DNA of 39,927 bases from Methylotenera_A sp036676175 (GCA_036676175.1 JAKFDL010000040.1:1-39927), one strand, 5' to 3'. Shown: positions 1 to 7,583, numbered from the stretch's first letter. Translations and numbers: made by a program. The notes: generated from the sequence alone by a model not told the origin.

Positions 1-372
1 GCCCTTAAGGTAGCGGAAAAGGCACGCGACTTGTTGCTAGCTGCCGAAAAAGCGAATCCGAATGCTTTGCAAGGGTCCGCTTATACAAGTTTAGGTTCAC
101 TTTATTACAAAGTGCCTAGTTGGCCGATTGGCTTTGGAGATAAGAAAAAAGCCAAAGCCTATCTCGAAAAAGCATTGCAAATCAATCCAGATGGGATAGA
201 TCCCAACTTTTTCTATGCTGACTTCTTAAGCGAACGTGGCGAGTACAAGCAAGCCATCGAGTTCTATGAAAAGGCATTATTAGCACCAGCCAGGGCAGGT
301 CGCGAAGATGCAGATGCAGGGCGCAGAGCTGAAATTGAAGCTGGTCTGAAAGTAGCCAGAAGCAAGCAATAA
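1..372 (+). CDS. TPR-repeat protein, 3' end only
   Basis: The reading frame is open from base 1 and ends at TAA 370-372, so only the last 123 codons of a longer gene are present and its start lies outside the window. The protein is helical, with two tetratricopeptide-like units: an Ala/Leu-rich helix followed by K-A-L-Q-I-N-P-D, then a helix pair containing Y-K-Q-A-I-E-F-Y-E-K-A-L. This is the usual TPR consensus spacing. TPR proteins are protein-interaction scaffolds; the partner cannot be told from this fragment. The tail (about 20 residues) is charged. A gap of 82 bp separates it from the next gene on the same strand. I am confident of the coding frame and of the TPR fold, but not of any specific role. 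Confidence 0.8.
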   Translation, partial: ALKVAEKARDLLLAAEKANPNALQGSAYTSLGSLYYKVPSWPIGFGDKKKAKAYLEKALQINPDGIDPNFFYADFLSERGEYKQAIEFYEKALLAPARAGREDADAGRRAEIEAGLKVARSKQ

Positions 373-454
373 CTTAATCGGAAATAAATCCGCTAGCAAC
401 AGCTATCAACTATTTCACCTGCTTAAATTTTAGGCATAACACTAAGAAAACTTT

Positions 455-2206
455 ATGACGCAACCAAAGCAAAGCAATACTAAAATCTCTATCTTATGGA
501 CTTATCTATTATTTTGGTACCTCACCGGTGCCACGCAATTGCTGTTAGCCTTAACCGGAGCAGTTTCGCTGGAAGGCTTTAAAGATGCCACCATTACGGC
601 CATTTTATGGCTAATTCCAGTATTGTTATTTCCCAAGCACGCCAAAAAAACATCTGGTGTAATCGGCGTGTTTATCTGGTTACTTGCGTTGCCTGGATTT
701 GGTTATTTTCTTATTTACAGACAAGAGCTTACACAAAGCTTGATGTTTATTATTTTCGAATCTAACAGGTCGGAATCGGCTGAGTATTTCCAAAATTATT
801 TCAATTTTTCCATTGTAATCGGGTTTCTTTGCTTCACATTGATACCAGTATATTTATGGACAAGAGTTAAGCCTTTCTCTGTAGCTAAAAACATCTCTAA
901 TCCTGTAGTTTTGTTGATTGCATCTTTAGTATTTGTTTCGCCTATTGCCAAGGCCATCAGTGCCCGAGATGTAGGCGCTGCTTATAAAAGCATCAATCGC
1001 CATTTAGGGGTTGCCCCGCCTTGGCAATTAGCTCTTGGCTACTTAAATTACAAGAATGAATTAAAAGTTGTTGAAAAAAATCTACTCAATTTTAATCAGA
1101 TTCCACCACTCAGCAATTTGAAAGAAACAAAAAAAACCTTACCAACTACGGTAGTGATTGTAATAGGCGAGTCAACAACGCGTGTACACATGGGGTTGTA
1201 TGGCTACCAGCGTGATACTAATCCTCAACTCGCTACAATCAAGGACGAGTTGATTGTTTTAAAAAATGTTTTCGCTTCTCGACCCAATACTATTGAAAGC
1301 TTAGAACAGGTGCTTACATTTGCCGATCAAGAGCATCCAGATTGGTACAAAACAAAACCTAGTTTAATTGCTATGATGAAGCAGGCGGGTTATAAAACTT
1401 ACTGGATCAGTAACCAACAAACGCTCACCGCCAGAAATACCATGCTGACCACTTTTGCCAAGCAAGCGGACGAACAAATATTTTTAAACAATGCTAGAAG
1501 CCAAAATTCTTATAGTTTTGATGAAAAGGTACTAGAGCCTTATTCAGATAAGCTAATGATGCCAGACCAGAAAAAATTGATTATTGTGCATTTAATCGGC
1601 ACTCATATGAAATATGCATATCGATATCCTTCAAGTTACAACCACTTTAAAGATAAAGTAGGCTTACAAAATACTTTATCTGACGATAAAGTACAAACTA
1701 TCAATGAGTATGACAATGCTGTGCGCTACAACGACCATATTGTTTACGAACTTATTACCCGATTAAAAAAGACTAATCAACATAGTTTACTAGCTTATTT
1801 CTCTGATCATGGAGAGGATGTCTATGACTCCAAACCCAATGACTTTAAGGGGAGGAATGAAGGAAAGCCAACCTACCCCATGTATGCAGTACCGCTTATA
1901 TTCTGGCATTCTGCAAACTGGGAGGAAGCAAAGAAATTTGATGACCCTAAGATGTTTGATCGTCAATATGACAATGCGGATTTTATTTATACATGGTCTG
2001 ATTTGATTGGGCTATCTTATGATGGCTATTTAGACCATGAAAGTATCTTCAGTCAAAATTTTTCTGAGGACACGATTGTGGTTGGTGACCCATACGGTAA
2101 GTCGCTTAAAGTTTTATCAGGGACAACAGACTCTAAAACAAGCCTCCATAACTTTCGATCACATCCCACGAGAGCTAGCGCTGTTGTTCAAGTTTTGGGA
2201 AATTGA
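455..2206 (+). CDS. Phosphoethanolamine transferase, EptC/CptA-like (sulfatase fold)
   Basis: This 583-residue inner-membrane enzyme should transfer phosphoethanolamine from phosphatidylethanolamine to lipid A or core sugars on the periplasmic face. Hydrophobic segments fill roughly residues 12-170. The periplasmic alkaline-phosphatase-like domain begins near 230 with V-I-G-E-S-T-T-R (residues 236-243); Thr241 aligns with the catalytic threonine of the family, and G-L-Y-G-Y-Q-R-D-T-N-P follows. D-H-G-E at 451-454 provides metal ligands. The E-S-T-x-R form is closer to CptA/EptC than to EptA/Mcr, which have G-E-T-A-R. Length is normal. The next gene starts 3 bp after the stop, so translation is probably coupled. 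The substrate cannot be read from sequence. Confidence 0.88.
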   Translation: MTQPKQSNTKISILWTYLLFWYLTGATQLLLALTGAVSLEGFKDATITAILWLIPVLLFPKHAKKTSGVIGVFIWLLALPGFGYFLIYRQELTQSLMFIIFESNRSESAEYFQNYFNFSIVIGFLCFTLIPVYLWTRVKPFSVAKNISNPVVLLIASLVFVSPIAKAISARDVGAAYKSINRHLGVAPPWQLALGYLNYKNELKVVEKNLLNFNQIPPLSNLKETKKTLPTTVVIVIGESTTRVHMGLYGYQRDTNPQLATIKDELIVLKNVFASRPNTIESLEQVLTFADQEHPDWYKTKPSLIAMMKQAGYKTYWISNQQTLTARNTMLTTFAKQADEQIFLNNARSQNSYSFDEKVLEPYSDKLMMPDQKKLIIVHLIGTHMKYAYRYPSSYNHFKDKVGLQNTLSDDKVQTINEYDNAVRYNDHIVYELITRLKKTNQHSLLAYFSDHGEDVYDSKPNDFKGRNEGKPTYPMYAVPLIFWHSANWEEAKKFDDPKMFDRQYDNADFIYTWSDLIGLSYDGYLDHESIFSQNFSEDTIVVGDPYGKSLKVLSGTTDSKTSLHNFRSHPTRASAVVQVLGN

Positions 2207-2209
2207 TAT

Positions 2210-2959
2210 ATGCTTAAAGTTGCGAATAGAGTGAATTTGCCAACTTTTAAAAGAGCTTGGCTTGCATTATTTATTTCATTTTTAGTAATTCTGGCGATTG
2301 GACAATTCACAAGTATTGATTTAGCGATAGAGGATTATTATTACGACAGTTTACTAAAGATTTTTCCTTGGGAAAAATCATGGTTTGCCAAAGATTTGAT
2401 GCACGGCTATGTGAAAAACGTAATTATCAAAAGTGGCTATTTGCTCTATTTATTCGTTTTGCTGGATATAGTTTTTAGATGGCGGTGGCTATCTCCGTTT
2501 ATTAGAATTAGATTGCGTTTTGTAGCGATAGCAAGTTTTTTTGTGCCGTTTATCGTGCGTGGAATTCAGCAGTTTTGGGTGTTTCATTGCCCATGGAACG
2601 TTGACCGCTACGGGGGGACAGAACCATTTTTAAGGTTGCTAGATTTTGCACCTGCAGGGATAAAGATATCTCATTGTTTTCCTGCAGGCCATGCTACAGT
2701 TGGTTTATGGCTCGCATCTTTGTGCATATTTTGGCTACCAGACAACCCAAAAGTCGCTCGTCGTGTGTTCTTTTCTGGTTTGGGCGTAGGTTTGTTTATG
2801 GGATGGGTGCAGCAAATGCGAGGGGCTCACTTTTTGTTTCACACGCTATGGTCAGCTTGGTTTGCAAGTTTAATCATTGTGTTTATGCTTCAGATAATTT
2901 CAACTATATGGAGTAAGGATTATAAAAATGGAAAATATCAACCAATCAGTACGATATAG
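2210..2959 (+). CDS. PAP2-family membrane phosphatase
   Basis: This is a 249-residue polytopic membrane protein of the PAP2 (type 2 phosphatidic acid phosphatase) superfamily, with about six hydrophobic segments. The central motif C-F-P-A-G-H (residues 156-161) matches the P-S-G-H box, and R-G-A-H-F-L-F-H (204-211) corresponds to the third box. The usual Asp four residues after the last His is not evident (L-W-S-A instead). Such deviation occurs in relatives I recall as LpxE-like, but a check is warranted. Enzymes of this type remove phosphate from lipid A or undecaprenyl/glycerol phospholipids in the periplasm. Position 3 bp behind the phosphoethanolamine transferase suggests joint lipid A remodelling: dephosphorylation plus phosphoethanolamine addition. 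It overlaps the next gene by 32 bp. Confidence 0.85.
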   Translation: MLKVANRVNLPTFKRAWLALFISFLVILAIGQFTSIDLAIEDYYYDSLLKIFPWEKSWFAKDLMHGYVKNVIIKSGYLLYLFVLLDIVFRWRWLSPFIRIRLRFVAIASFFVPFIVRGIQQFWVFHCPWNVDRYGGTEPFLRLLDFAPAGIKISHCFPAGHATVGLWLASLCIFWLPDNPKVARRVFFSGLGVGLFMGWVQQMRGAHFLFHTLWSAWFASLIIVFMLQIISTIWSKDYKNGKYQPISTI

Positions 2960-3476
2960 TAAACCTTTGATTATTTTACACTGGTTAATGTTGGCGCTAA
3001 TGGTAATAACATATGCCACAATTGAACTGCGCGAACTGTTTCCCAAAGGCACCGAACCCCGCGAATTTATGAAGTCTTTACACTTTATGTTTGGATTAAC
3101 CGTTCTAATTAGTGTGAGTTTTCGTGTCTACTACAGGTTAGGCAGCAACTCGCCAGCGATTACTCCCGTTCCAAGCTTAATCACGCATCGCATCGCGCAG
3201 GTCATGCATTTGCTGCTGTATCTATTAATGATAGGCATGCCGATAGCGGGTTGGTTAATTTTAAGTGCTGCTGGCAAGCCAATTCCGTTTTTTGGCTTAG
3301 AGTTGCCGCCACTGATAGCAGATAATAAAGAGTTGTCAAAATCTATCAAAGAATTACATGAAAACGCAGGTATCTTGGGTTATTTCTTGATTGGAATCCA
3401 TACAGTCGCTGGCTTGTTTCATCATTATGTGGTTAAAGACAATACATTAAAACGCATTCTGGTTCTAAAAGACTAA
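2928..3476 (+). CDS. Cytochrome b561 (CybB-type diheme membrane protein)
   Basis: This 182-residue four-helix membrane cytochrome of the bacterial b561 family probably passes electrons between the quinone pool and acceptors. Candidate heme-ligand histidines lie in the helices: His18 (I-I-L-H-W-L-M), His52 (S-L-H-F-M-F-G-L), His94 (V-M-H-L-L-L-Y) and His158 (I-G-I-H-T-V-A), followed by the typical H-H-Y-V-V-K-D-N-T-L end. Its start lies 32 bp inside the upstream PAP2 gene, so the three genes form one translationally coupled operon. In other bacteria b561 genes sit beside similar envelope genes, but the functional link is not established. The last codons and stop are part of a 16-bp tandem duplication (3461-3492). 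Confidence 0.9.
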   Translation: MENINQSVRYSKPLIILHWLMLALMVITYATIELRELFPKGTEPREFMKSLHFMFGLTVLISVSFRVYYRLGSNSPAITPVPSLITHRIAQVMHLLLYLLMIGMPIAGWLILSAAGKPIPFFGLELPPLIADNKELSKSIKELHENAGILGYFLIGIHTVAGLFHHYVVKDNTLKRILVLKD

Positions 3477-3909
3477 GGTTCTAAAAGATTAGTTTGTTAT
3501 GAGAGATTAGTTTTTACTGAAGTCACTCTATAAAGTTACACCACCAAGCAGTTAGTAATAACGCCATCTAATACATTGTCACTTGATTTGCATAAAGAGA
3601 TTTACGCTAAAGTCGGTCTACGTGCTTGCATGAATAAGTCAACTTTATGTAAATCTGTAACGTGGAAATATTACATTGCTTAAAACTAGCGAGAAGTCAC
3701 TACCTGAATATTTAGAAATTATTTTGACGCTATCAATGGATGAAAAATATCATCAGGACTGAAATTGTTCATGTGAATTGGCACCTCGACAGGCATCTAA
3801 CAAAGCGATATAGAACAATAGGCGTGCTATATATGGGCAATGATCTTTGTAGGGCTCGTGACTTCAGTTGATTTTTCGAATAAGGCATGATGTTTGCATA
3901 TATTCAAGT
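3477..3909. other. Intergenic stretch, 433 bp, with small decayed-looking frame
   Basis: No gene can be supported here. It begins with the second copy of a 16-bp tandem repeat (3461-3476 and 3477-3492, about 14 of 16 identical) that overlaps the end of the cytochrome gene. Plus-strand bases 3661-3759 encode a short open stretch with ordinary-looking residues (K-S-L-P-E-Y-L-E-I-I-L-T-L-S-M-D-E) closed by TGA, but there is no ATG and no ribosome site; it may be a gene remnant. No terminator-type hairpin was found after the cytochrome gene. Confidence 0.5.
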
Positions 3910-4206
3910 ATGAAAAACTTACTTGAAAATCTATCCACTTATTTATTAATCCTCGTGGGGGCATTACTATCTGCATTTTTTCTTGCGATGGTGTTGCGTT
4001 TAGACCTTTTAGCTCCACTTATATGGCTTATTTCCTGTTTAAAATTAATACTTTACATCATTTATTACTACACGCAGTTTGGGGTTGTATCCGATCTACT
4101 TCTTCTTGCGGTGTTGTTTTGCGTTACAAAGTTTGTAATTAATTTAATAGATAAATTCATAAATATGGTCAGCAATCAAATTGCTAACGATATAGAAATT
4201 GAGTGA
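3910..4206 (+). CDS. Small hypothetical membrane protein
   Basis: I do not recognise this gene. From ATG 3910 it gives 98 residues (M-K-N-L-L-E-N-L...) with three strongly hydrophobic segments, about residues 8-27, 31-52 and 58-80, and a polar C-terminus rich in Ile/Asn/Glu. An upstream in-frame TTG at 3868 would add 14 residues that look unlike a signal sequence, so the ATG is preferred; neither start has a clear Shine-Dalgarno. It stands alone between two AT-rich gaps. The hydrophobic pattern makes a real membrane protein plausible, but the weak start context and isolation leave doubt. Confidence 0.5.
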   Translation: MKNLLENLSTYLLILVGALLSAFFLAMVLRLDLLAPLIWLISCLKLILYIIYYYTQFGVVSDLLLLAVLFCVTKFVINLIDKFINMVSNQIANDIEIE

Positions 4207-4629
4207 AATCCAACACCTATGTTATTTTTTCGACTATAAATAGGTTATGCAATAGCATATTTATTATTTTTTTAGTGTCTGATATTTCATTTATACAATT
4301 TCGTATAAAAATCCGTATAAAAATTTACAATAACTCCCCTCACTGACTGTACTTTAACTCAAGCCACTGCTAAGTGTCTGGCGAGGCGGCTTCGACCCTA
4401 ATCAATCCCTGAGCTTTGCCTGCCCGAATTTTTGATTCACTGAGAAATTTGGTAAATCAATTCCTACAAAATTTTAGGACAAATGCGCCTGTATGGATTC
4501 TTTAAGAAGATGCTGAATAGCACTTATAGAATTTTCAAACTTATTTTAGTGGTTACCTATTTTTTTGAAAAATTTATTATCTTCAATCGAAAAAAGTACT
4601 AAATCCAATTTATTTTAAAGGAAATTAAA
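4207..4629. other. Intergenic stretch, 423 bp
   Basis: No gene is supported. The first 130 bases are very AT-rich. Bases 4380-4440 are locally richer in G+C. On the minus strand they read as 29 open codons ending in TAG (with S-E-S-K-I-R-A-G-K-A-Q-G), faintly like the start of a phage-type integrase, but without a start codon; I treat this as chance or a remnant. Bases 4460-4483 hold a 24-bp element that recurs at 13414. The stretch should contain the promoter of the exported protein at 4630. Confidence 0.45.
4460..4483. repeat. 24-bp intergenic element, copy 1 (ATTCCTACA-N6-TAGGACAAA)
   Basis: The sequence ATTCCTACA-N6-TAGGACAAA occurs here and again at 13414-13437 with the same length; 20 of 24 positions agree, and the mismatches are confined to the AT-rich centre. 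The outer parts include the inverted pair TCCTA/TAGGA, so it could be a dyad operator or part of a promoter. It lies 147-170 bp before the exported small protein gene at 4630. Confidence 0.45.
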
Positions 4630-5013
4630 ATGAACAAATTATTGATAGCATTATTATTTTCAGCAGCCACAGGTACCTCTTTTGCTGCTACTACTGATGA
4701 AAACAAAGATGACGCTTCAGCGCTAGGAACTTCCGATAGCCCACAGGTTCAAAAACAGCAGAATCGCACTGATAAGGGCGCGGTTGGTGTGCATCAAGAA
4801 GGTGTGCCAGATGATGCCAGTAAACTTGGTACGGCCGAATCACCACAAGTGAAGGCACAGAACAAACGGACGAATAAAGGGCCTTCAGAAAGAACAAGTA
4901 AACATAATCCTACAAACAAAGTCATGAAGGAAAAAGAAGAAAATGCTGGGACATCTAAAGGTAATCCGATTCAGCCGACAGAACCGGAATCGGCTCCTCC
5001 AGCTAGCAATTAA
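4630..5013 (+). CDS. Small exported hydrophilic protein with internal repeat
   Basis: This is a 127-residue hypothetical protein. Residues 1-19 form a clear Sec signal peptide (M-N-K-L-L-I-A-L-L-F then A-A-T-G-T-S-F-A-A), so it should be periplasmic or secreted. The mature part is very hydrophilic, lacks cysteine, and carries two copies of one unit: D-D-A-S-A-L-G-T-S-D-S-P-Q-V and D-D-A-S-K-L-G-T-A-E-S-P-Q-V, each followed by Q-x-x-R-T-x-K-G. The copies start about 35 residues apart. The tail is rich in Lys, Pro and Glu and looks disordered. AAAGGAAATTAAAATG gives a good ribosome site. A strong terminator follows. I cannot assign a function; the neighbouring sodC hints at an envelope-stress setting. 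Confidence 0.75.
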   Translation: MNKLLIALLFSAATGTSFAATTDENKDDASALGTSDSPQVQKQQNRTDKGAVGVHQEGVPDDASKLGTAESPQVKAQNKRTNKGPSERTSKHNPTNKVMKEKEENAGTSKGNPIQPTEPESAPPASN

Positions 5014-5029
5014 ATAGTTGCTAGCAGTT

Positions 5030-5059
5030 ATGGGAATACTCTACGTATTCCCATTTTTT
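5030..5059 (+). terminator. Rho-independent terminator after the exported protein gene
   Basis: A perfect 10-bp stem (ATGGGAATAC at 5030-5039 pairs with GTATTCCCAT at 5045-5054) with a 5-base loop runs into TTTTTT. It sits 17 bases after the stop of the exported protein and separates it from sodC. Confidence 0.9.
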
Positions 5060-5118
5060 GGGTATTTAGTTTGCATTGTTACTGCCGAAAATTTTGAATT
5101 TACTATAACGAAGAAAAC

Positions 5119-5634
5119 ATGATGAAAAATTTAGCACTGCTGCTAACGGCATTTTATACATCTGCCTCCTTTGCAGAAATTGTTGTCCCTATCAATCAGG
5201 TTAATAAATCGGGGGTGGGTGAAAGTGTCGGTCAGATTACAATCACGGAGTCAAAATATGGTGTTGTGTTTACTCCATCTCTCAAAAAGTTAACTCCGGG
5301 CGTTCATGGGTTTCACTTGCATCAAGAACCAAGCTGCGAACCGAAAGAGAAAGCTGGCAAAATGGAGGCAGCAGGGGCAGCTGGCGGTCATTATGACCCG
5401 GCATCTACAAAGGTACATGGAACCCCTTGGGGCGAAGGGCACCTTGGAGATTTACCGCCGCTTTATGTGGAAGCCAACGGTTCTTCTAAACAGCCTGTAT
5501 TAGCACCACGCTTAAAACTCGCTGATGTTAGTGGACGTACAATAATGATTCATGCGGGGGGTGACAATCATTCAGATCACCCTGTAGCATTAGGCGGCGG
5601 AGAAGCGCGCATTGCGTGCGGTGTTATCAAATAG
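5119..5634 (+). CDS. sodC: Periplasmic Cu/Zn superoxide dismutase
   Basis: This 171-residue enzyme dismutates superoxide in the periplasm. Residues 1-19 are a signal peptide ending A-S-F-A. Metal-site residues are all visible: His66 and His68 (G-F-H-L-H), bridging His91 (G-G-H-Y-D-P), His100, His108 and Asp111 (G-H-L-G-D) and His145 (I-M-I-H-A-G-G). Cys73 and Cys167 should form the conserved disulfide. The arginine of the G-G-G-E-A-R-I-A-C end is present. Length and domain order fit bacterial SodC. The start could be either of two adjacent ATGs (5119 or 5122); the purine stretch before them is weak. The upstream terminator indicates its own promoter in the 60-bp gap. Confidence 0.95.
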   Translation: MMKNLALLLTAFYTSASFAEIVVPINQVNKSGVGESVGQITITESKYGVVFTPSLKKLTPGVHGFHLHQEPSCEPKEKAGKMEAAGAAGGHYDPASTKVHGTPWGEGHLGDLPPLYVEANGSSKQPVLAPRLKLADVSGRTIMIHAGGDNHSDHPVALGGGEARIACGVIK

Positions 5635-5793
5635 CACACATATCTCACTTCAAATTCCCAGAAGATATTAACAAGTAGCCTCAAGGTCATTTAGAGATTT
5701 CCGGTATTTATTATCAGGTTATGTGCGCTAGATGACAGAGTGTTGAAAAGAGTAATGACATACTACCTCTAAATTTCTAAGAGGCATTGATAG

Positions 5794-6414
5794 ATGAATG
5801 CTTACTCATTACCACTGTTTCCTCTCAACGTAGTTGTGTGTCCTGGAGGGGTGTTGCCTTTAAAGATATTTGAGGCTAGGTATCTTGATATGATACGAGA
5901 TTGCCTGAGAGATAATTCTCCCTTTGCAATCGTCACCGTCATACCTGAAAATGATGCCGATTCAAGCAATTATTTTCCGGTAGCCAGGACAGGAACATTG
6001 GTTGGCATTATGGATGTTAATGTCACCACAGTCGGGCTAATGATGATTCGTTGCCTAGGCAAACATAGAATCCACATTAATTCACTTTCACAACAAATGG
6101 ATGGCTTGGTGATTGGCGAAGTCTCAGATATTGCGAATGACCTTGAACTACCCGTTCCTGAAGAGTTAGAGTTCACCAGTAGTGCGCTGGAGCAATTACT
6201 TGAATCACTGCCAGAACAAGGCGTCTCGTCAGAGAATATGCCAGTGATTAAACCCTATAAATTAGATGATGCTTCATGGGTGGCTAATCGGTGGGTAGAA
6301 CTGCTGGATTTGCCTTTGCAGCAAAAGCAACGCCTAATGCTGCAAGAAAGTCCTATTGTGCGGTTAGAGGTCATCAACGACATTTTAAGTTCTAGATTAA
6401 GGAAAATGAATTAA
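5794..6414 (+). CDS. LON N-terminal (substrate-binding) domain protein, no protease domain
   Basis: This 206-residue soluble protein consists of the Lon substrate-recognition domain alone (COG2802 type). It opens with L-P-L-F-P-L-N-V-V-V-C-P-G-G-V-L-P-L and I-F-E-A-R-Y-L-D-M-I, the hallmark of the family. There are no ATPase or Ser-Lys protease motifs, and length is normal for the stand-alone form. Such proteins are widespread in proteobacteria and of unknown role, presumably binding unfolded or regulatory peptides. The start ATG follows TAAGAGGCATTGATAG, giving a fair ribosome site. No partner is evident: the next gene is on the opposite strand. Confidence 0.9.
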   Translation: MNAYSLPLFPLNVVVCPGGVLPLKIFEARYLDMIRDCLRDNSPFAIVTVIPENDADSSNYFPVARTGTLVGIMDVNVTTVGLMMIRCLGKHRIHINSLSQQMDGLVIGEVSDIANDLELPVPEELEFTSSALEQLLESLPEQGVSSENMPVIKPYKLDDASWVANRWVELLDLPLQQKQRLMLQESPIVRLEVINDILSSRLRKMN

Positions 6415-6495
6415 AAAATAGCATGAACCTAGACTTTTTTAGATTTAGTATCCTCTAGTTAGAAAGTTGGCAATTCATCAAGTCGATATTCAGTA

Positions 6496-6753
6496 TTAGT
6501 AATGCCAACTTCTCCACGTGGATATGAAAACCGGTTTAAACTCTGCGTAAGTGTTAACCCATGTTCCAAACGCATCCTGCAGGATAAGAAATACTTTATT
6601 GCCAGTTGTTAATACATCTACTACCTCAGTCACTGATGATTCAGCTGGTACATATTCAATAGGGTGAGTGCCTCCAAGCTGCTGCCATAATACATCGGTG
6701 ATTCGCGTGTGATCACGATTAAGACGAACAGCACTTACAGCGTAGATAAGCAT
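6496..6753 (-). CDS. Hypothetical small soluble protein
   Basis: An 85-residue protein starting M-L-I-Y-A-V-S-A-V-R-L-N-R-D-H-T-R-I-T, with alternating beta-like segments and no signal or membrane segment. The beginning and the phrase S-V-T-E-V-V-D-V-L-T-T-G-N-K-V-F resemble small DUF3892-type proteins, but this is only an impression. Residues look evolutionarily ordinary and codon use matches the neighbours, which favours a real gene. It is convergent with the LON-domain gene (81 bp gap) and divergent from the first PRC-barrel gene, so the motif at 6869 could in principle serve both. Function unknown. Confidence 0.6.
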   Translation of the reverse strand: MLIYAVSAVRLNRDHTRITDVLWQQLGGTHPIEYVPAESSVTEVVDVLTTGNKVFLILQDAFGTWVNTYAEFKPVFISTWRSWHY

Positions 6754-6868
6754 AATTGGGGAATCAATTCACGTATTTAATTGTACACCCGATGGTAAGG
6801 CCTCTAGTATCGTCTGTATTTTCATTGTGCCGTAATTTCCTAACAAATATTTAACACCAAATTATGTG

Positions 6869-6890
6869 ATGTGTTACTTAGCGTACGGAC
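6869..6890 (+). promoter_or_regulatory. Shared upstream motif, site 1 (before PRC-barrel gene 1)
   Basis: ATGTGTT at 6869-6875 followed 5 bases later by GCGTACGGAC at 6881-6890. The same arrangement occurs at 7469-7490 and 14786-14807, always about 95-105 bp before a start codon. The regulator is unknown. Confidence 0.55.
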
Positions 6891-6922
6891 TCATTAAATC
6901 TATCCAGTAAAAATGAGCCTCA

Positions 6923-6955
6923 TCAATCGTGAGACAACAAAATCCTCATGATTGA
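6923..6955 (+). promoter_or_regulatory. Conserved leader hairpin 1, upstream of PRC-barrel gene 1
   Basis: TCAATCGTGA (6923-6932) can pair over all ten positions with TCATGATTGA (6946-6955), including one G-U pair, with a 13-base loop. It ends 15 bases before the AAAGGAG ribosome site. The stem is kept identical in the second unit while the loop and flanks have changed, which suggests selection on the structure or on a dyad operator. Confidence 0.6.
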
Positions 6956-6981
6956 AACTTAGCAATCTTAAAGGAGTAGTT

Positions 6982-7371
6982 ATGAATAATCAGGTACGAG
7001 TAAATCATGGCAAGTATAGAGGCAACAGCGTTGGTCCTGGGCCTAGGTTTATGGGGGCTGAAACATTGATTGGTAATGATGTTTATAGTCTAGATGACGA
7101 AAATGTAGGCAATATTAAAGAAATAATGTTGAACACGTATACAGGCGAAATAAGTTATGCAGTCTTATCTTATGATGGAGTAGGGGTAGGCACAAAACTA
7201 TTTGCCGTACCTTGGGAGGCACTTACACTCGACACAGAAAACAAAAGATTTGTTTTAGATGTTGATAGCAGCACATTAGAAGATGCTTCAGGATTTGATA
7301 AAGATAATTGGCCAGATACGGCAGATGAAATATGGGTGTCCGAAAAAATCAATAATTCTTTATGGTACTAG
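6982..7371 (+). CDS. PRC-barrel domain protein, copy 1
   Basis: 129 residues from ATG 6982, chosen because AAAGGAG lies 5 bases upstream and because the second copy starts at the equivalent methionine; an in-frame TTG at 6952 is less likely. The PRC-barrel core covers about residues 20-95: G-A-E-T-L-I-G-N-D-V-Y-S, D-D-E-N-V-G-N-I-K-E-I-M-L, G-E-I-S-Y-A-V-L-S-Y and K-L-F-A-V-P-W-E-A-L. A short acidic tail follows. PRC-barrels occur in the photosynthetic reaction centre H subunit and in RimM; stand-alone bacterial forms are poorly understood and often stress-induced. No signal or membrane segment is present, so it is presumably cytoplasmic. It is paralogous to the next gene. Confidence 0.88.
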   Translation: MNNQVRVNHGKYRGNSVGPGPRFMGAETLIGNDVYSLDDENVGNIKEIMLNTYTGEISYAVLSYDGVGVGTKLFAVPWEALTLDTENKRFVLDVDSSTLEDASGFDKDNWPDTADEIWVSEKINNSLWY

Positions 7372-7468
7372 TAATTAAAACAGTTATTTCTCCTGTATCA
7401 ACTATGAAACTATCAGAAAATCTACACTAATTTTTCAAGCACCAAATCTACATACAATAAAAATTGTG

Positions 7469-7490
7469 ATGTGTTAACCAGCGTACGGAC
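7469..7490 (+). promoter_or_regulatory. Shared upstream motif, site 2 (before PRC-barrel gene 2)
   Basis: ATGTGTT at 7469-7475 and GCGTACGGAC at 7481-7490, the same spacing as at 6869 and 14786. Because it was copied with the gene it is not independent of site 1; its retention is the informative part. Confidence 0.55.
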
Positions 7491-7521
7491 TCACTGAATC
7501 AACAAAGTCAGAATAAAGTCA

Positions 7522-7556
7522 TCAATCGTGATTCAACAAAAAATCTTCATGATTGA
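7522..7556 (+). promoter_or_regulatory. Conserved leader hairpin 2, upstream of PRC-barrel gene 2
   Basis: TCAATCGTGA (7522-7531) pairs with TCATGATTGA (7547-7556) as in the first unit, with a 15-base loop. It ends 13 bases before AAAGGAG. Stem sequence is identical between units; the loop length is not. Confidence 0.6.
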
Positions 7557-7583
7557 CATTTAACAATCTAAAGGAGTTTTGTG

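Noticed and set aside
3661..3759. Plus-strand 33-codon stretch with gene-like residues
   Set aside because: No ATG, no ribosome site, closed by a stop at both ends; mentioned only in the intergenic entry.
4383..4400. GGCTTCGACCC as a tRNA T-loop
   Set aside because: No acceptor or anticodon stem can be built around it.
4370..4455. Minus-strand open stretch resembling the start of a phage integrase (S-E-S-K-I-R-A-G-K-A)
   Set aside because: Only 29 codons, no start codon, no other integrase part, no attachment site; too little to call even a remnant.
5721..5740. ATGTGCGCTAGATGACAGAG before the LON-domain gene as a fourth copy of the shared motif
   Set aside because: The offset between halves is 10 rather than 12 and the GCGTAC core is missing.
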